Source: Bagarius yarrelli (lineage: Eukaryota; Chordata; Actinopteri; Siluriformes; Sisoridae). From it: a stretch of 64,000 nt of DNA. The stretch lies in assembly GCA_005784505.1 (NCBI GenBank), contig VCAZ01000014.1, positions 3,365,241 to 3,429,240 on the forward strand, written 5' to 3'. The stretch's first letter is position 1. The number at the start of each line of letters is the position of its first letter. Below, one piece after another: positions 42,776 through 57,700 of the stretch. The notes beneath the pieces are model-generated. The model did not search any database, had not been told where the DNA came from, and saw only the letters and a program-made list of their open reading frames with translations. The translations under genes were made by a program, and so were the position numbers.

Positions 42776-45700
42776 CTGCGATGCACAGTGGATTTATGAT
42801 TCATATTTATATTTATTTATTAATCATCTCACAATAAGTTTAATCAAATAGCTATTTATTAAAACTTCCAGACTGCTAAATGGCAGAAATGTAAATCACT
42901 ACAGAAGAACTAAACTAACTATCCATCCATTTATCCATCCATCCACTCATCCATCCATCAATCCGTTTTTTTACAACTGCCTATTCTTAATAAGTGACAC
43001 AGGGATCTGCTGGAGTCCCAGCTGTCATTGGGTAAAAGGCAGGAGTCCCCCTAGAGGGGTCGGCAGTCCATCACAGGGTCACATACAGACAAGCCACCAC
43101 ACACACTCACTTTTGCTTCCATGGGCAATTTAGAATCACCAATCAATCTAACACTTTTTTTTGAACTGTCGGAGTAAACCCACACAAGCAGGAGGAGAAC
43201 ACGCAATCTCCACAATGAAATACCCCTGCAGGGGATACGAACCTGGGACCTTCTGGTAGTGCTAACCATTGTGAAGACAGATGTTTGGGTGGGCTCAGCC
43301 CACCTCTGCTCATGCCTAGCGCCGGTCCTGGTTCATGCATAGTTTTCTTACCCAGACTTTCTTACCCAGAAATTAGTGTCCGATCTGACTAAATCTATTG
43401 TCACTGAATAAACACAAATCCCCACACAATCCAGTGAAAAGCCTCTCCAGCAGTAAGGAGGTCATTACAGAAGTCTAATCTCTAAAGGAATTAAAAAAAA
43501 AAAACCATCCAAATCTAATAGTCACATAATAATACTTTGGTGTATATAGTTTAGGTGGTCATACCTGCACTCCTGAATGTAGTGGATGGCTGTGGAGAAC
43601 TCATTTCTCCGCAAGCTCTCCAGAATAGCCTGTACCGCTGCCTCAGACGAGCTGAAGGAGGGATCGGTGGACATGTGATTGTCTTGTGCTGCACCTTCTC
43701 CTGTAACGGAAGCTGTTGCTGCTGCTGCTCGCAGTTTGTTCTTTAAGTCATTTAGTTCCTTGGACATGTTTACCAGCTAAAAGGAAAAATAACAGACCCG
43801 AATGAGTTAATATATTAATATTAGATAAAATAATAAAATAAACAAATTAAAATGATTAAATTAATAAACTAGCCCCAAACAATATGTTTGTTACCCAAAG
43901 AGATATTAAGGTTTCTGCATTGGTTTCCTAATAATAAAGCTTAACAAACATTTAGTAAATTATTGATAAATTAAGTGATTTGCCATTACATTTTTAGTCC
44001 ATGTGAGAAAAATCTAATTAGCAGTCCAGCACCTTAACCACTGTGCTACCAGTTCTTAATTTTACTTTCCTTGGCGTTCCAGTTTATTGCAAAAGTGTTA
44101 GTAAGGTTAAGTTCTTGTCATGAAGCCACTGTAATGTTGGAACAGCGTTTGGGCCACCAAATTCTACTGAAGTTATAATGTAATGCTATAACATGTGACA
44201 TTCTATACACTCGACTGGTTCCGACTGTGCCGGAACCAAGGTGTCCAAAAACTTTCAGCTATCCAGTGGAGGAAAGCTTCCGACATGTGTTTTTTTCTGA
44301 TATCAAATTCAAGTTCAAGAAGATTTATTGTCATTTCAACCATATATAGCAGACGCAGTACACAGTGAAATGAAACAACGTTTCTCCAGGACCCCCTGGT
44401 GCTACGCAAAACAACACAGAATTACACAAAACACTAACAACAAAGAGCCACTGAACAGAACAACACAGAGCTAAAGACTAAAAGTCAATTGCCTTGGCAA
44501 CATAAAATGCATGTGTGCAACCTGGTGCTAACAGTGCAAGACAGACAGTGCAAATAAACAATACAAACATTACAACAGACTATACAGTACAAAAAAGAAA
44601 ACAACTCAAAAACATTCATTGCTAATGTTGATTTATGTTGTTTAGGTCGTACCTCTGGAACCGAGCTGATAGTGTAGACTTCACTGATGAGTTTACAGTA
44701 AGACTGAAAAAGCAGGAGCAGCTGAAAGTGGAGTTTGTACAGTCTTTGACACAGCTCCAGTTGCTAGAATAAAAAAAAAAAATACATATGATCAGTGCTT
44801 TATTTACTATACTTTTAAATACTGAACTCAAATACTGCCTTTTTAAAATTTATACAGAGATAAAGAGTAACTAGGACCATTAACGTTAGAACAGGGTGTA
44901 TAAAGGTTTCTGGAACTTACTGCAAGGGCTTCCATTTGCTACAAAGCAGGCAGATTACAGGAAAAAAAGATAAAAGTTGAGGAAAAAGTTTAGCAGATCT
45001 ACAACGACATGCATCCTCCAGACAGGGCAGGATAAAGCAGAGGCTTGATTTGATTGACACATGCAAGGCGGAGAAAGAGGAAGCTGACACGGAGCCAAAC
45101 AGTAATGAAATATGAGGCAAATCTACGGCTCTCTTATTTCAAGCCAGGCACAGAAGCAGCACTGCCCTCTCTCACAGTTAGGGCTTTTCCACCGGGGGTT
45201 GGTGCTGGAGTCCGGGCTGCGCTTTACCACTGAAACCCCAGGGCTCTAAAACTGCCTCAAAACCTTGCAGGTCTAAAATTATGACATGGGGGACGGAGCT
45301 TCCACTACAGAGCAGTTTAAAAACCACTATTTCAATTAAATATGTTGGTTCAGCTGTGGTCACAATGGAGACGAACGCTCTCCTCATCATCAGGTCAACG
45401 AGGGAAATTCAGGACATATCCTGAGAAAATAACACGTATATAAAGAGATAGTAAGAAAAATGTCAATCAGGGGGTTTATCTGTGAGCAATGCTGATCACA
45501 TGCTAGTGATGTAACTGGGTCCTGCTCTTTGCCAGTGCAAATGTTATCTAGTTCTGAACAAGTGCCCCGGTCGGCCAAGCACCAGCCACGGTGGAAAAGC
45601 GGTAAGAGACTCTGTTGGGACAGCGAGACTTACGATAGTTGGTTTATACTTCGGTAATAAAGAGTATTTGTGTCTTTATACATTTTTTTTACTTTTAATG

Positions 45701-48700
45701 GCGCACTGACAGACTTATATTAAATGTTATATTTAACCAGTTTCTGCTTTCTGAGACACCCCAAGGGCTTGTGCTTAAGCATCTCCGATTTATAGGTGTT
45801 TCTTTTAACCACTTAAATCTAGAGCCCAACAGAGGGAAGACACTGTACACCAAATACCACAGTGGTTTGACTCATTTTATATCAGACTTTCAGTAATAAA
45901 TTTAAAAAAATGGTTAATACTGATTGAAAATGGTACAACTAAGGCTTTATTTGTCATATGGACGTTTAGTGGGGATATATTTATAGGGAAAGTGGTAGCA
46001 CAGTGGTTCGGGGTTCAATTTCTAGCACCACCAAGTTGCGACTGCTGGGCCCCTAAGCAAGGCCCTTAATCCCCAAACGCTCAGTTGTATAAAAGAGATA
46101 AATGTACATCACTCTGGAAAAGGGCGTCCACCAAATGCCATAATTCTTTTCTTTAGCTTAGGAAGTTGGGTTAAAGCAGTTTAAGGCCCTCCTGAAACAG
46201 AAAAGGTTAGGAGCCGTGTTTAAGGGCCCACCAGTGGCAGCTTGGAAGTGGTAAGACTTAAACCCTAATTCCTGCAATCGACAACCCAGAGACTGAACCA
46301 TTTGAGCTACTGCTGCCTCGATCTTACAGTCTGCAGGTTTTATAGTATGTATCCCTCAATATCCTTTAGTATTTAGTATTTAATACTAATACTAATAATA
46401 ATGTTCAGAAATGCTGTTTATGCAGTAACGTTGTTAAACATCACACATTCTTGTCTAAATCATGTTCTTGTGCCCAACAGTAATTTTATACCCGTGAGAC
46501 ATGAGAGAGGGTTGGGTTTTTTTTGATGCGTTTGCCAAACTTCCCAGGCTGCTCTGGAAACAGGCTTAAAGTTCAAGAGTCAGAGGACAAGACAGCGATT
46601 TCACTCACAGAGCTACCGCAGAACAACCGACAGGCAGGAAATGTAAGAGACAGATCGAAAGAAAAGCTGAAATTAACCCTGGTCATGTAAAGAGACATAC
46701 TGTATCTACACCTATACAGACAGGTAATGAATAGATATCATGCATCACATTCGGGCTGTTAAAGATAACATTTACATCGCTTATACGTTACCATGGAAAC
46801 AGTTCTACATCAATGCATAACAGTCATTAACGGCAAGAAAACAATATGAAATGGACCAATAGTGTTTTATTTTATTTTTTTCAGAACCGATACCGACTGT
46901 TTGCATGTTTATCTGACCGATAACTGATACACACAACTGATATTTATTTATTATGTTAATTATAATAGTAAACTAACACTGCTAATACTGTCATTTTACT
47001 AATAAATTTGAAGATTTTCTACGTTAACGTAAATATAGGAGTTTAAAACTATAAGAAATTTAAAACAAAAAGGAAAAAAAAAAAAAAACCTTCAACCAGC
47101 GAAATTAAAAAAAAAAAAAAAAAATACTTAGTATAGCTTAATATTTTTAGATAAGGTGAAATATCTGTAATATGATAAATAAAAATATATTTACTAAAGC
47201 AAAACAAGTTACTTTTACATGCAGGTAGAATTGTTGCATAATTCGTAAGAAAAAGCTCGCGATGATGTAATTAAAAAATAGGTAAAAATAGATTAAATAG
47301 ATCCACAGATAAATCTCAGGGTTTCTAAAAACAGAAATTAAATTCACAAATAATAGAAATAAAATTAGACCTGCATATAAACCTGCATTTTTTACTAATA
47401 TATTGTTATTCTACAAACACAACTTTACCTGATGTTTATTTGTGAATCTGTGCTGAATATCGTAAACAGATTTATTTTTGGATTTATATACATTAATTTG
47501 TGGATCTATTTACATTAATTTGTGGATCGATTTACATTAATTTGTGGATCGATTTACATTAATTTGTGGATCGATTTACATTTGTTTGTGGATCGATTTA
47601 CATTTGTTTGTGGATCGATTTACATTAATTTATTGGTGAATCTATTTACATTAATTTGTGGATTGATTTACATCAAATTGTGGATCTATTTACATTTATT
47701 TTTTGTGGATCTATTTCCAATTTGTTTGTGGATCTATTTACATTTATTTGTGAATCATGATCTTCTCATTTGGAACTGTACAACAACTGTACCCAAATAA
47801 ACTTACTACTAGCAAAGTTGTTGACTCGTCCCTACTCACGTTATGGTGGTCTTGCACACAATTTAAAAAAATCGGTGGATTCGATATTAAAAAAATAACA
47901 ACATATAATAATGAAAATATATCAGTAAAACGGATAATCGGTCAATTTTTAATATAAAAAGATTCAGTTAACAATGACGCAGGCACTGGGCTGTAGGCAA
48001 GTCTACCGTGGTCCATAATCTGAATTGCGCTACAAGCTTATTTTTTTAATTTAACATAAGTGTTGATGTATTAATATACACATCAACACAAGTTTCTACC
48101 TTCTCTTCAAGTTCGGACGTCTGGTACGTTATAATCCCGTCTCCTGAGCCTTTGGGAAAAGCAGCTTTGCAGTTCCGCAGCCACTAAGAAAAGAAAAAGA
48201 AAAATAATAAACGAGGTGAAAAAAAGTTTTAAACGTAGCCACTGAGAGAGAAAACCAAACGTAGACGCACTGAGAAGGCTGCTTCCTTCCTGTTGTTGTA
48301 GGTGTCCAGATATTCCTGGAGCTCCAACACACTGAACTTCATTTTCTCCAGCAGTCCATAGGAAACAATCTGGAAGTTTAAAGGAGGAAAATAAGACCCA
48401 AAAATGTACTGGTTTATTATACCAAGAGAAAAAAAAGTGCCAATAATAGTTAAATAAACTTATACTTAATAAAATATACTTAAATAAATAAATAAATATA
48501 TATATATATATAGTATATATTTTTTTTAAATAATGTGGAAGGTGGGTGTAGCGCAGTGGTTAAGGTGTTGGATTGCAAATTGTAATACTGAGGTTTGATT
48601 CTCAGCAGCACCAAAAAAACTGCCACTGTTGGGCCCCCAAGCAAGGCTCCTAACCCCCATTCGCTCAGTTGTATAAAAGAGATAAACGTAAGTCGCTCTG

Positions 48701-51700
48701 GATGAGGAGGTCTGCCAAATAATATAAATGTAAATGTATAAAAAATTCAAATGTTTTAATTATTTTTAATTTAAAAACATCGATACGGGAAAAATAATAC
48801 GGCTGCACGATACTGGTAGCCTGATCGGAGGTGATACTGAGCTTGTGTACTCGTACAAACACTCCATACTCGATACCAGTGACAAAACTTTCAGTGCACA
48901 AATACTCCATCAAATACTCCAAAAATATTTTCAAATAGATGATGACAATCCACATGGGGGACTCACACACAGGACTCATGTTGCAGAACAGGTTGTTTAT
49001 TCAACAATACATAATCCAAACCCTAAAGCAGAATCGTAAACACATATCGGACAAAGAGTTGGTACACAAATAGCATTTAACACAAAAAAACAGTATAATA
49101 AACAGTAAGCAAAGGTCAAAACCAGCAGTAGTAAATGCCGTAGTAACAGAGAATAGCAGATTAGCACTGGCAGCCCAGACTGGCAACACTTCACAAAGTT
49201 ATGCTACATCAATTAGCTTAGAATTGATGCAGAAAAGAGCACTTAGAACTAGAGCGAGGGTTCCCTCTGGCGGTCAGATGGTGTTGGTACCATAATCCTT
49301 ACACTATGCTAGCAAACTGCAAACTTTGTACCACAAATATATATCAGTTCTTATAATATGAGTAATCAAAATAAAACATCCAAAAGTAAAACACAAAATT
49401 TGCCTCTAGCAGTAACGTTAGCGTTAACGTTAGAACAAATCAGGAGTTTATAGCTGTAACAGAAATACAGAAATAAAAAATGGGTTTTGACTTCCTTCCT
49501 TCCTTTCCTTTCCTTTCTTCCTTCCTTCCTTCCTTCCTTTCCTTCCTTTCCTTCCTTTCCTTTCTTCCTTCCTTTTCCTTTTCCTTTCCTTTCCTTTCCT
49601 TCCTTCCTTTCCTTTCCTTTCCTTTCCTTCCTTCCTTCCTTCCTTTCCTTCCTTCCTTCCTTCCTTTCCTTCCTTCCTTCCCTTTCCTTCCTTCCTTCCT
49701 TCCTTTCCTTCCTTCCTTCCTTCCTTCAGATAGCAACAATTTTACAATTGAACAAAAAGCTAAAAATAAAAAGGTTTTTTTTACAGCATTTAATCTTACT
49801 ATCAGTATATAAACGACATTTAATGTCATCCTTTACTATTATTATAAATTAAATAAATAAGTAACCACAACATTATGTTTTATATATTAAGTAATTACCT
49901 GTATTGTTTATTTCTTTTTTTTAAATCTCTGAATTCATTGCCTAATCATTGTACCGTCGGGGCAATAAAATGTGATGTAGCTGTAACAGGAAAATAATCT
50001 ACCTTAGTGTGGTAAAATTCTCTAAAATGATCAGAGTATATAGATATAAATATAGATACAACTTTACTGTCATACAACTTTATTGTCCAGAGAGACTTTC
50101 ATTTATCTTGATATTTTTATCCAATTGAGCAGGTAAGGGTTGGGGGCCTTGCTCAGGGACCCAACAGTGGCAGCTTGGTGGTACTAGGTATTGAACCCAT
50201 GATCTACCACTCAGTTACAATTATAGTTATTGTTTATTTTAAATTACATTATACAAAACTGTCAGAAATAAAAACAAACAAACATATGTCCCTTGCTTAA
50301 AAGAACAAATGTCCACACAGACATTTAGTATTGAAGCGATACTGTTTTTTTTTTCAGTCTTCATTGGTTTGTGTGGTGGTATCGAGTGTTCTGGTGTTAC
50401 TCACTGTATCAGCATCTATAAACAGAGTAGGACACTTAAAGCATGACGTTAACATCTGCGACGACCGGACAAACTTTGGTCCTATTCCACGAAGTCCATC
50501 GCCAAGGAAGCCAGCAGCGTCACATGTCAAAGCACAGAACTTTGTCTGGATACTCTATAAGAACATTAATAAACAAAAAACATAGCATGAATACAAGTCG
50601 TCCAACTCGTCCCTCATCTGTATAGGGACAAACATTAACTATAATTAAAAACGGACAAAATAAAAATTATTCTAAATTCAAACAGAAGAGCCAAACAAGC
50701 AGCTCCTCATACCTGGAAGAGCGAGGAAAAGACATGGAAGGTGTAGACAGCGCAGGAGCCGTCAGTGTCGGCCACTAGATGGTTAAGGTGGCAGCGCCAA
50801 GCCTCCTCAGCGTCATCACACACCACCGGCTGAAAGGCAGCCAGAATGGCTGAGAAAAAAGGAGATGGAGGCGGAGTGGAGGAGAAAGAGTCGAGCAGCA
50901 GGTCCTCTTTGTCATCTTCAGCCGTCGCTCCAGGACTGAGCTGATCCCCAGGGTGACTAAAAATAAAGTACAACTGTGTAAATTAAAAAAAAAAGAGGTC
51001 ACAAAGTTGTAATTTCTACATGTACGAATTATAACTATAAATAATTAACAAAAATAAGTAATGAAAATATAATAATAATAATTATTATTATTAGAAAACA
51101 TTAAAAGTAAAAGATTAATTTAACAAAGTTCAATGATAAAAGTTTAGAACTGCTTGGTTAATGTACGTACTCGCTTGAATGGTGCATTGCCCTGTCAGGC
51201 CACCGAGGGGCAACAAAGAGACTTTCTGTGTTTATGTTTTAGTCCATGTGCTCAGTGTTTGTTTATGTCTTGTCATGTGTTTCCCTGTCCATGTGTCTGG
51301 TCTCCATTGGTTTATTTTGGTCATGTGTTCCTCATTGTGTTCAGGTATGTCTCGTTTAGTGGATTGTTTCGCCCCGCATTAGTTCTGGTATTAATACTCC
51401 TGTGTTTCAGTCTGTCTTTCTCTTACTTTGTTGTGTGTCACAGTCGGCGTCCATGTCATGTCATTGTTCAAAGTCAACTTCATGGTCATGTTATAGTTAA
51501 ATTTATAGCAGTTGTTCAGAGAGACTTACATTTATCTCTTCCATTTATTTCTTATATCTCTGGGCCTTTGCTCAGGGGCCCAGCAGTGGCGGCTTGGTGG
51601 TGCTGGGAATTGAACCCGGATCTTGCAATTAGCAGTCCAACACCTTAACCACTGCGCTACCACTTTCCCAGTTATGTTAGCTCCACATCCAAACTCAACC

Positions 51701-54700
51701 CTATGACTTGTGACAGTTATTTAATTATTGATGATTATTATTATTATTATTATTATATTTAATAATATATATATTACATTTTTATGATATTATTATGAAT
51801 TATTATTAGTGAATTAATAAAAACTACACTAAACTGAATGTAATATGTATTAAATGAAAAAAAAAAAAAAAAGACTAACAAACTAACTAAAAGGCAAAAA
51901 AGATTTATCTTTACTAAAAATGACCTCTTAAACACATTTTTATATATATTTATATATATAAAATATAAACCGATATATACTTTATGTATAGTTCTAAACA
52001 TAAAGATAAAAAACCTTTAAGTTTTTTAAGTCAATTAAAATTGAAACTGTAATTTAGAAAATCAGACATGCATGTAAGGCATAAAAAGGAAATAAGATTC
52101 AATAATTGTAGAACTTATTTATGTTTAACATTAAAAAATAACTTATTTTACCATATTTATTTGGGGTTTATCTGATGTGTACTGCTGGAGCTTTTACGAG
52201 ACCCCGAGAACATTATTGTAGCTGTCTGTGAGCACCCGAATATTCTGTTTTACAAATAAAACCATTATTAGTGGTTAAGATGTTGGACTGCTAACTGGAA
52301 GATTAGGATTCGATTCCTAGCATCACTAAGTTGCCACTGTTGGGCCCCTGAGCAAGGCCCTTAACCCCTAATTGCTCAGATGTATAAAAGAGATAGATGT
52401 AAGTCGCTGTGGATAAGGATGCCTGCTAAATGCCATAAATGTAAAAGACCACCTTTACTGTACCTATATGGACAACACTACTTCTCTTAAAGATATTTCG
52501 TTTCTTCTGGTATGTCATGGTTCTAAAAAGGGTAATGATGCTTCATATTTATTATTAAAAGCATTTAACAGTCAAACCTGGAGGGATCTTCTTTGTCCTC
52601 CCTGTGAGTATCCAGAGAAGCCGTTTCAGAGAAGCCGCTGGGAACCTCAGTAATGCAGAGAGAGATCTCGTCCTCATGGAGGCTCCGGTCCTCGTCGTCT
52701 GCTGATAGCTGAGTCTAATGATCAAACAAGATGGCCAGCTGTAAGTAACCGAAAGCTTTGGAATCTGACAGCACCTCACATTGGTCTTTCAGTGAAAACT
52801 CAATAACTGGAGAAGTAAACAGTGTGTGTGCTGCGAGTGTAAAACTGAATTACGCATTAAGCAGTTAAGCAAACACTCATGCACTCATCGTGGTTTTCTA
52901 TGTGGATTATCATATGTGCGTCGGATGTAAAACTAAATCTACAGAATTTTAGGTGGTTTTCACATGTAGCTATAATGTTAATATAATGACGTATAATGTA
53001 ATAAAAGTCTATCTAAACTATTATATATAATTTTATACATAATTGTCTATACCAAAATCTCTATATACAGCTTTAATTAACATTATTATTTTATCTGTTA
53101 CAACATTAAAGTAGTTATTATTGTTAACTATATATATTTTATCGGGAACAATATAATTATTGTATGTAATTAATAAAACTGTATTGATATTTTATTTTTA
53201 TTTGTACAACTTACTTGTACTAGTTAAAAGTCCACTTTTAAATTAGGAGGAAGAAGTGACATCATATCTTTTTAGTTTGTTTTTTTTATCAGTTGATTAT
53301 TTATAAGGATAATACTGAATAGTTCTGTGACTCCCACAACAATTTCCTAAAGCTATTTTAAGTCACAGTAATCGGAATAAGACAAAAACTAGTTTTTTAT
53401 TATGAAACACTGGCACTAAACAAATGAATTTTAGATTATTAAAAACACTTTTTATCTAATATAAATAAATTTCAGGTTATGTGGTGCGTTTCCTATAAGA
53501 CACGCTAAATTGGTAGTTATTATAGCAACTACCATTATAGCAACTACCTAATATTAATTTTAGATAGAGTAATATACGGAAATAATATAGTTATATGGTT
53601 ATTATTACAATACATATTACAATATCAAAGCTTCTGGTATTTTCTGAAAATATTTATTTAAACATAAGATTGATATAGTTTAACAATGTCACCTGAAGTA
53701 ACTTTATTTAAGAAGATTTTGAGGAAGCGTTTTTTTATATAACTTGTTAATTAACTGTATATTTCCATATTGCTAGAATATTTTTTTATATACAAAGGAT
53801 TAGGCAATCAATTTTAATAACCAAAGAAATTCATTGCAAACAACATAGAGGAAGGAATTATGGATACACTGACCTTTTTATACTAAGCTTCTTCTTGTTG
53901 GGTTTCTTTAGGGTATTTTTTTTAAATTGCTCAAATCATGAGGAATTGAGAAATATCTGAAAATCATTGGTAGACTAAGACCCAGTGGTCTTGTCTAATA
54001 TAAAAGGCCACAGGCAATGTGTATGCTCGCTTTCTTAGCAGCACCCAAGCTTAATTTGCATGCAGAGGAGATGTAAGCCCAGCTACCTCAGCGAGAAGCT
54101 GTGCACATTGCCATGGTGGCCTGAGTAAAAGTCACTGCCACCCGAACTAAAAGCAATGTCAATGAATGCAGCCAGATAAAAATATAAAGCCGTGGAGCTT
54201 TTAAAGTGTGTCTGAGTTAGCTGATTTTCATGCAGCCATATCTATATACAGAAATTCCTTATACTGCAACGGTTTTTAAAAGCAGCAGGTTGTTAATAAC
54301 TAATATGTACAGCAGCTAATCACAAGCCTGTAAGATGTTGCACCTTAACCATGTGAAGAGCTACAAGCGAAATCATTAGCAGAAAATAAGAAGAAAGTGA
54401 TTTTAATCGGCAGGGTTAGTGAAAAACTCAAGAATAGAGGTGCGGTAGGAGTAGGAGTGACTCGGCCCCCAGAAATCAGCTGTTCTGGAAGCCTTATTCA
54501 CCCGTGGAGTCGAGTCTTCAGGCGTAGACGTGTGAAGACCAGGCACTGATGGGGGCAATGAGAGGGGGGCAGCTGGCACAGGTTCCAGGTTATAAGGAAG
54601 GGAGTTCATGTGGTTCACCTTCTCAGTGGGTGACATCAGGACATTCTGGAAAGAGATACCCAGAAATAAAGAGTTGAATTACTTTTATGAATGTTTTTTG

Positions 54701-57700
54701 ACATTACAGATTACAGACAGGTGACAAAAAAACAGGGTAACTCTGATATGCTCTCTTATGCTGCCATGAGGAGATCATAAGTCATTTTTACAATCGTTGT
54801 CTTGGTACTATGGGATGGGCGAAAAGCTGACTGAAATTCCCCAAACATGATTATAAATCTGAGATAAAACTACTAATATTTTTTGATAAAAACGGCAGAC
54901 TAGAGATGACGAAAGTTGTTCATTAAAGTTGGCACCAGTTTTTTTTTTGACTAAAGGTGTTATTGCAGCAGTTTTAAAACTAAATGGAACATAACCAGAA
55001 ATAAGTGGTCAAAATGTATGATGTTGGTTATTAATGAGTAAAACAGAGAAAATGTGGAGAGAGGATCTAGCTGACAGGTTAAAGGTCTGAATAACCTGAG
55101 ACCCTTCGGCAACCGTGGATTTGACAGACGCCCTTATCCAGAGCGACTTACATTTATCGCTTGATAGTGGACAGAACCAGGCCATGAAAGAAAAGTTTGA
55201 AGAGGTACTAAGAGAGATATTTAAAGACGTCAGTTGATGGTGAATATTAATAAAGGCTGAACTTTCCATTTCTCGCTGTTAATTACACGATACCTTTCCT
55301 TCAATAGAACCTGAAGCCACGGCCAATATGGTCCGAAAATTAATAAATGGTAGCAATCAATTTCAAGACAGGCGCTAAAAACAGTAAAGCAGAGCAGCGA
55401 GGTGTACAAGCGTTTACTCCAATATACACATTCTGTGATAACTTTACATCAGCAGAAACAATAAATGAAATCTGATCAAAAGTAGAAGCTCAGGTGCCAA
55501 CGGCTACTAAATACCAGATAATGACCAAGGTACTAGGATCAGATTACCCAGGGCATGTTAACACAACTGACAAGCAAGCTTTTCAGGGTTATAAGAGATC
55601 AGACTTGACTTAAACACTAGAGTTTATTAAAACTGCCTGGAGGTATTGGTAAAATGATTATCCTGTTCTTGTTTGGTTCAACATCCATCAGCCATAAAGC
55701 AGCTCAGCTTGTAGCAAGTGTAAGCACTACAGTAAGAAAAAAGATTTGAACTCACGAGCTGTGAGGAGGCCAGGATATGACTGACAGTAAGAGAATCTTC
55801 CTCCGAGGACTCGTCTGAGTCATGGCGGTCGATGGGCCCGAGGCTGGGTGAGCCGCCTGATTGTTGACTCTCGTCCTCCTCTAGAATACGCTGTTCCACA
55901 CGGTCCAGACTGTCTATAGAGCGCCTCCTTGCCCCCCAGTTGAAACTGTCCACTGTCTCCCCCTGGCACACAGAAACACAGTGCAGGTTCAGAAGGAGGT
56001 TCATTCTTCCATATACATATTTTCATACACAGTCATGCTTTTATACACACTCACGCCAAAGCTGGCAGTGTCATGCTTGTGTAAAGATGAACCAGATGTA
56101 TTTATCTCTTGAGTGTGTGTGTAAATCAGATTGTCTAACGATTTACTTTTAAAGCATTTGGCAGACACCCTCATCTAGATCGACTTACATTTATCTTATT
56201 TTATTGATATTTAACTGAGCAGCTGAGGGTTGAAGGCCTTGCTCAGGAACTGGTGGCAGAACCATGGTCCTGGGAATTAAACCCACAATCTTTTAATTAG
56301 CAATCCAACACCTTAAACCAAGGGTGTCCAAAGTTTCAAGTGTACCTAGCAAGATCTTCATTAGTTGGTTCAGGTGTGTTTTATTAGGGTTAAAGCTAAA
56401 CCCCGAAGACTCCGGAACCGGGTTTGAACACCCCTGCCTTAACCACTAAACTACCACTTCCTCATTCCTGACATGATATCAAATTTATAAAAAGTACATC
56501 AATAAAATAAATAATCGCATTCACTCATGTTGTTGATTTTATTTAGCCCCTTCATATCCAAGACTCCACAGTATAAGAAGAGAATTCTGCTGGGCAAGTG
56601 TTTAAGGTGTTGAACTGCTGCTTGGAAGGTCATGAGTTTAATTCCACTACCAAGCTGCCACTGCCTGGCCCTTAACCCTGGACTGCACAGTTGTAGAAAA
56701 TAAAATAAAATTTGGAAGTGGTAGCGCAGTGGTTAAGGTGTTGGACTGCTAATTGGAAGATCCCAGTTAAATTCCCAGCATCACCAAGTTACCACTGCCG
56801 GGCCCCTGAGCAAGGCCCTTAACCCCTAATTGCTCAGTTGAATAAAAAAATTAGTCGCTCTGGATAAGGGTGTCTGCCAAATGCTGTTTTCTGATGTTTC
56901 CTACAAGTAAAAGTCTGTTTAACTTCTTGTCATTATTATATTTACAGCAAAAAAACTTTACTGTAATTCATTAATTTGGATTCTTTATATTCCCAGTAAA
57001 GCCAAGCTTAGTGTTTAAGAACTAGATCAGACCATGCACACAAACAATAACAACACACACGCGACACTGCAGGTACACAAATGTTCATACAGGTGTGCAT
57101 AACGCTACAGTCTGTACAGTGACTGGAACAAGAGCTTACCTGTAGCTCCTTACAGTACAGACATACACAGAAAAAAGAGGAAAGTGTTGAATATAATGTC
57201 AGAGAGACACGTTTGTCATGTTGTTTTGAATACTATATCATCGTACTCGAGTTCTGCCAAATGACCGAATGATATGTAATGGACTATGAACTTGGACTAT
57301 GAAAACTATGGACTATGAAACACTATGAACTTTCCCTTAGGGGCTTACAAAACACGGCAACACAGCAATTCATAAGCTAGAAACGAAAGAGAATACATTT
57401 TATTCGTTTAACCCAATCTGTAGGGTCAGTATTGTCACAGTTGGGGTAAGAGTGCTCAAGGGACAAGGAGATAGGATGCAAAAAAGGAGAAAAAACCAAC
57501 CAAGAAAAACTTAGGAACAAACGAAAGGAAGGAATTCCTAGCATTAGCATAGGAAGCACGGGCGAGAAAGACGATGTTAACAACAACACGCATGCAAAGA
57601 TGGACTAAAACACATGGGGTATATATATATATATATATACACAGACTAACAGGTGGAAACAAAGACACAAGACCAGAAGTTCCGGGTGCCCTCTGCAGAT

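Larger units (their letters stand above)
45000..48099. other. fry intron (44939-48099), mostly non-repetitive AT-rich DNA
   Basis: Holds SINEs at 45985-46145 (plus) and about 46150-46320 (minus, degenerate) and a minisatellite at 47465-47760. No exon recognised between 44939 and 48099. Confidence 0.55.

Noticed and set aside
49440..49852. ORFs of LPSFLPFLP or GRKEGRKE type
   Set aside because: Translation of the (CCTT)n tract.
51154..51648. 164-codon plus-strand ORF
   Set aside because: Spans TE-like text and a reverse SINE; Cys/Phe/Val-rich low-complexity translation without domain.
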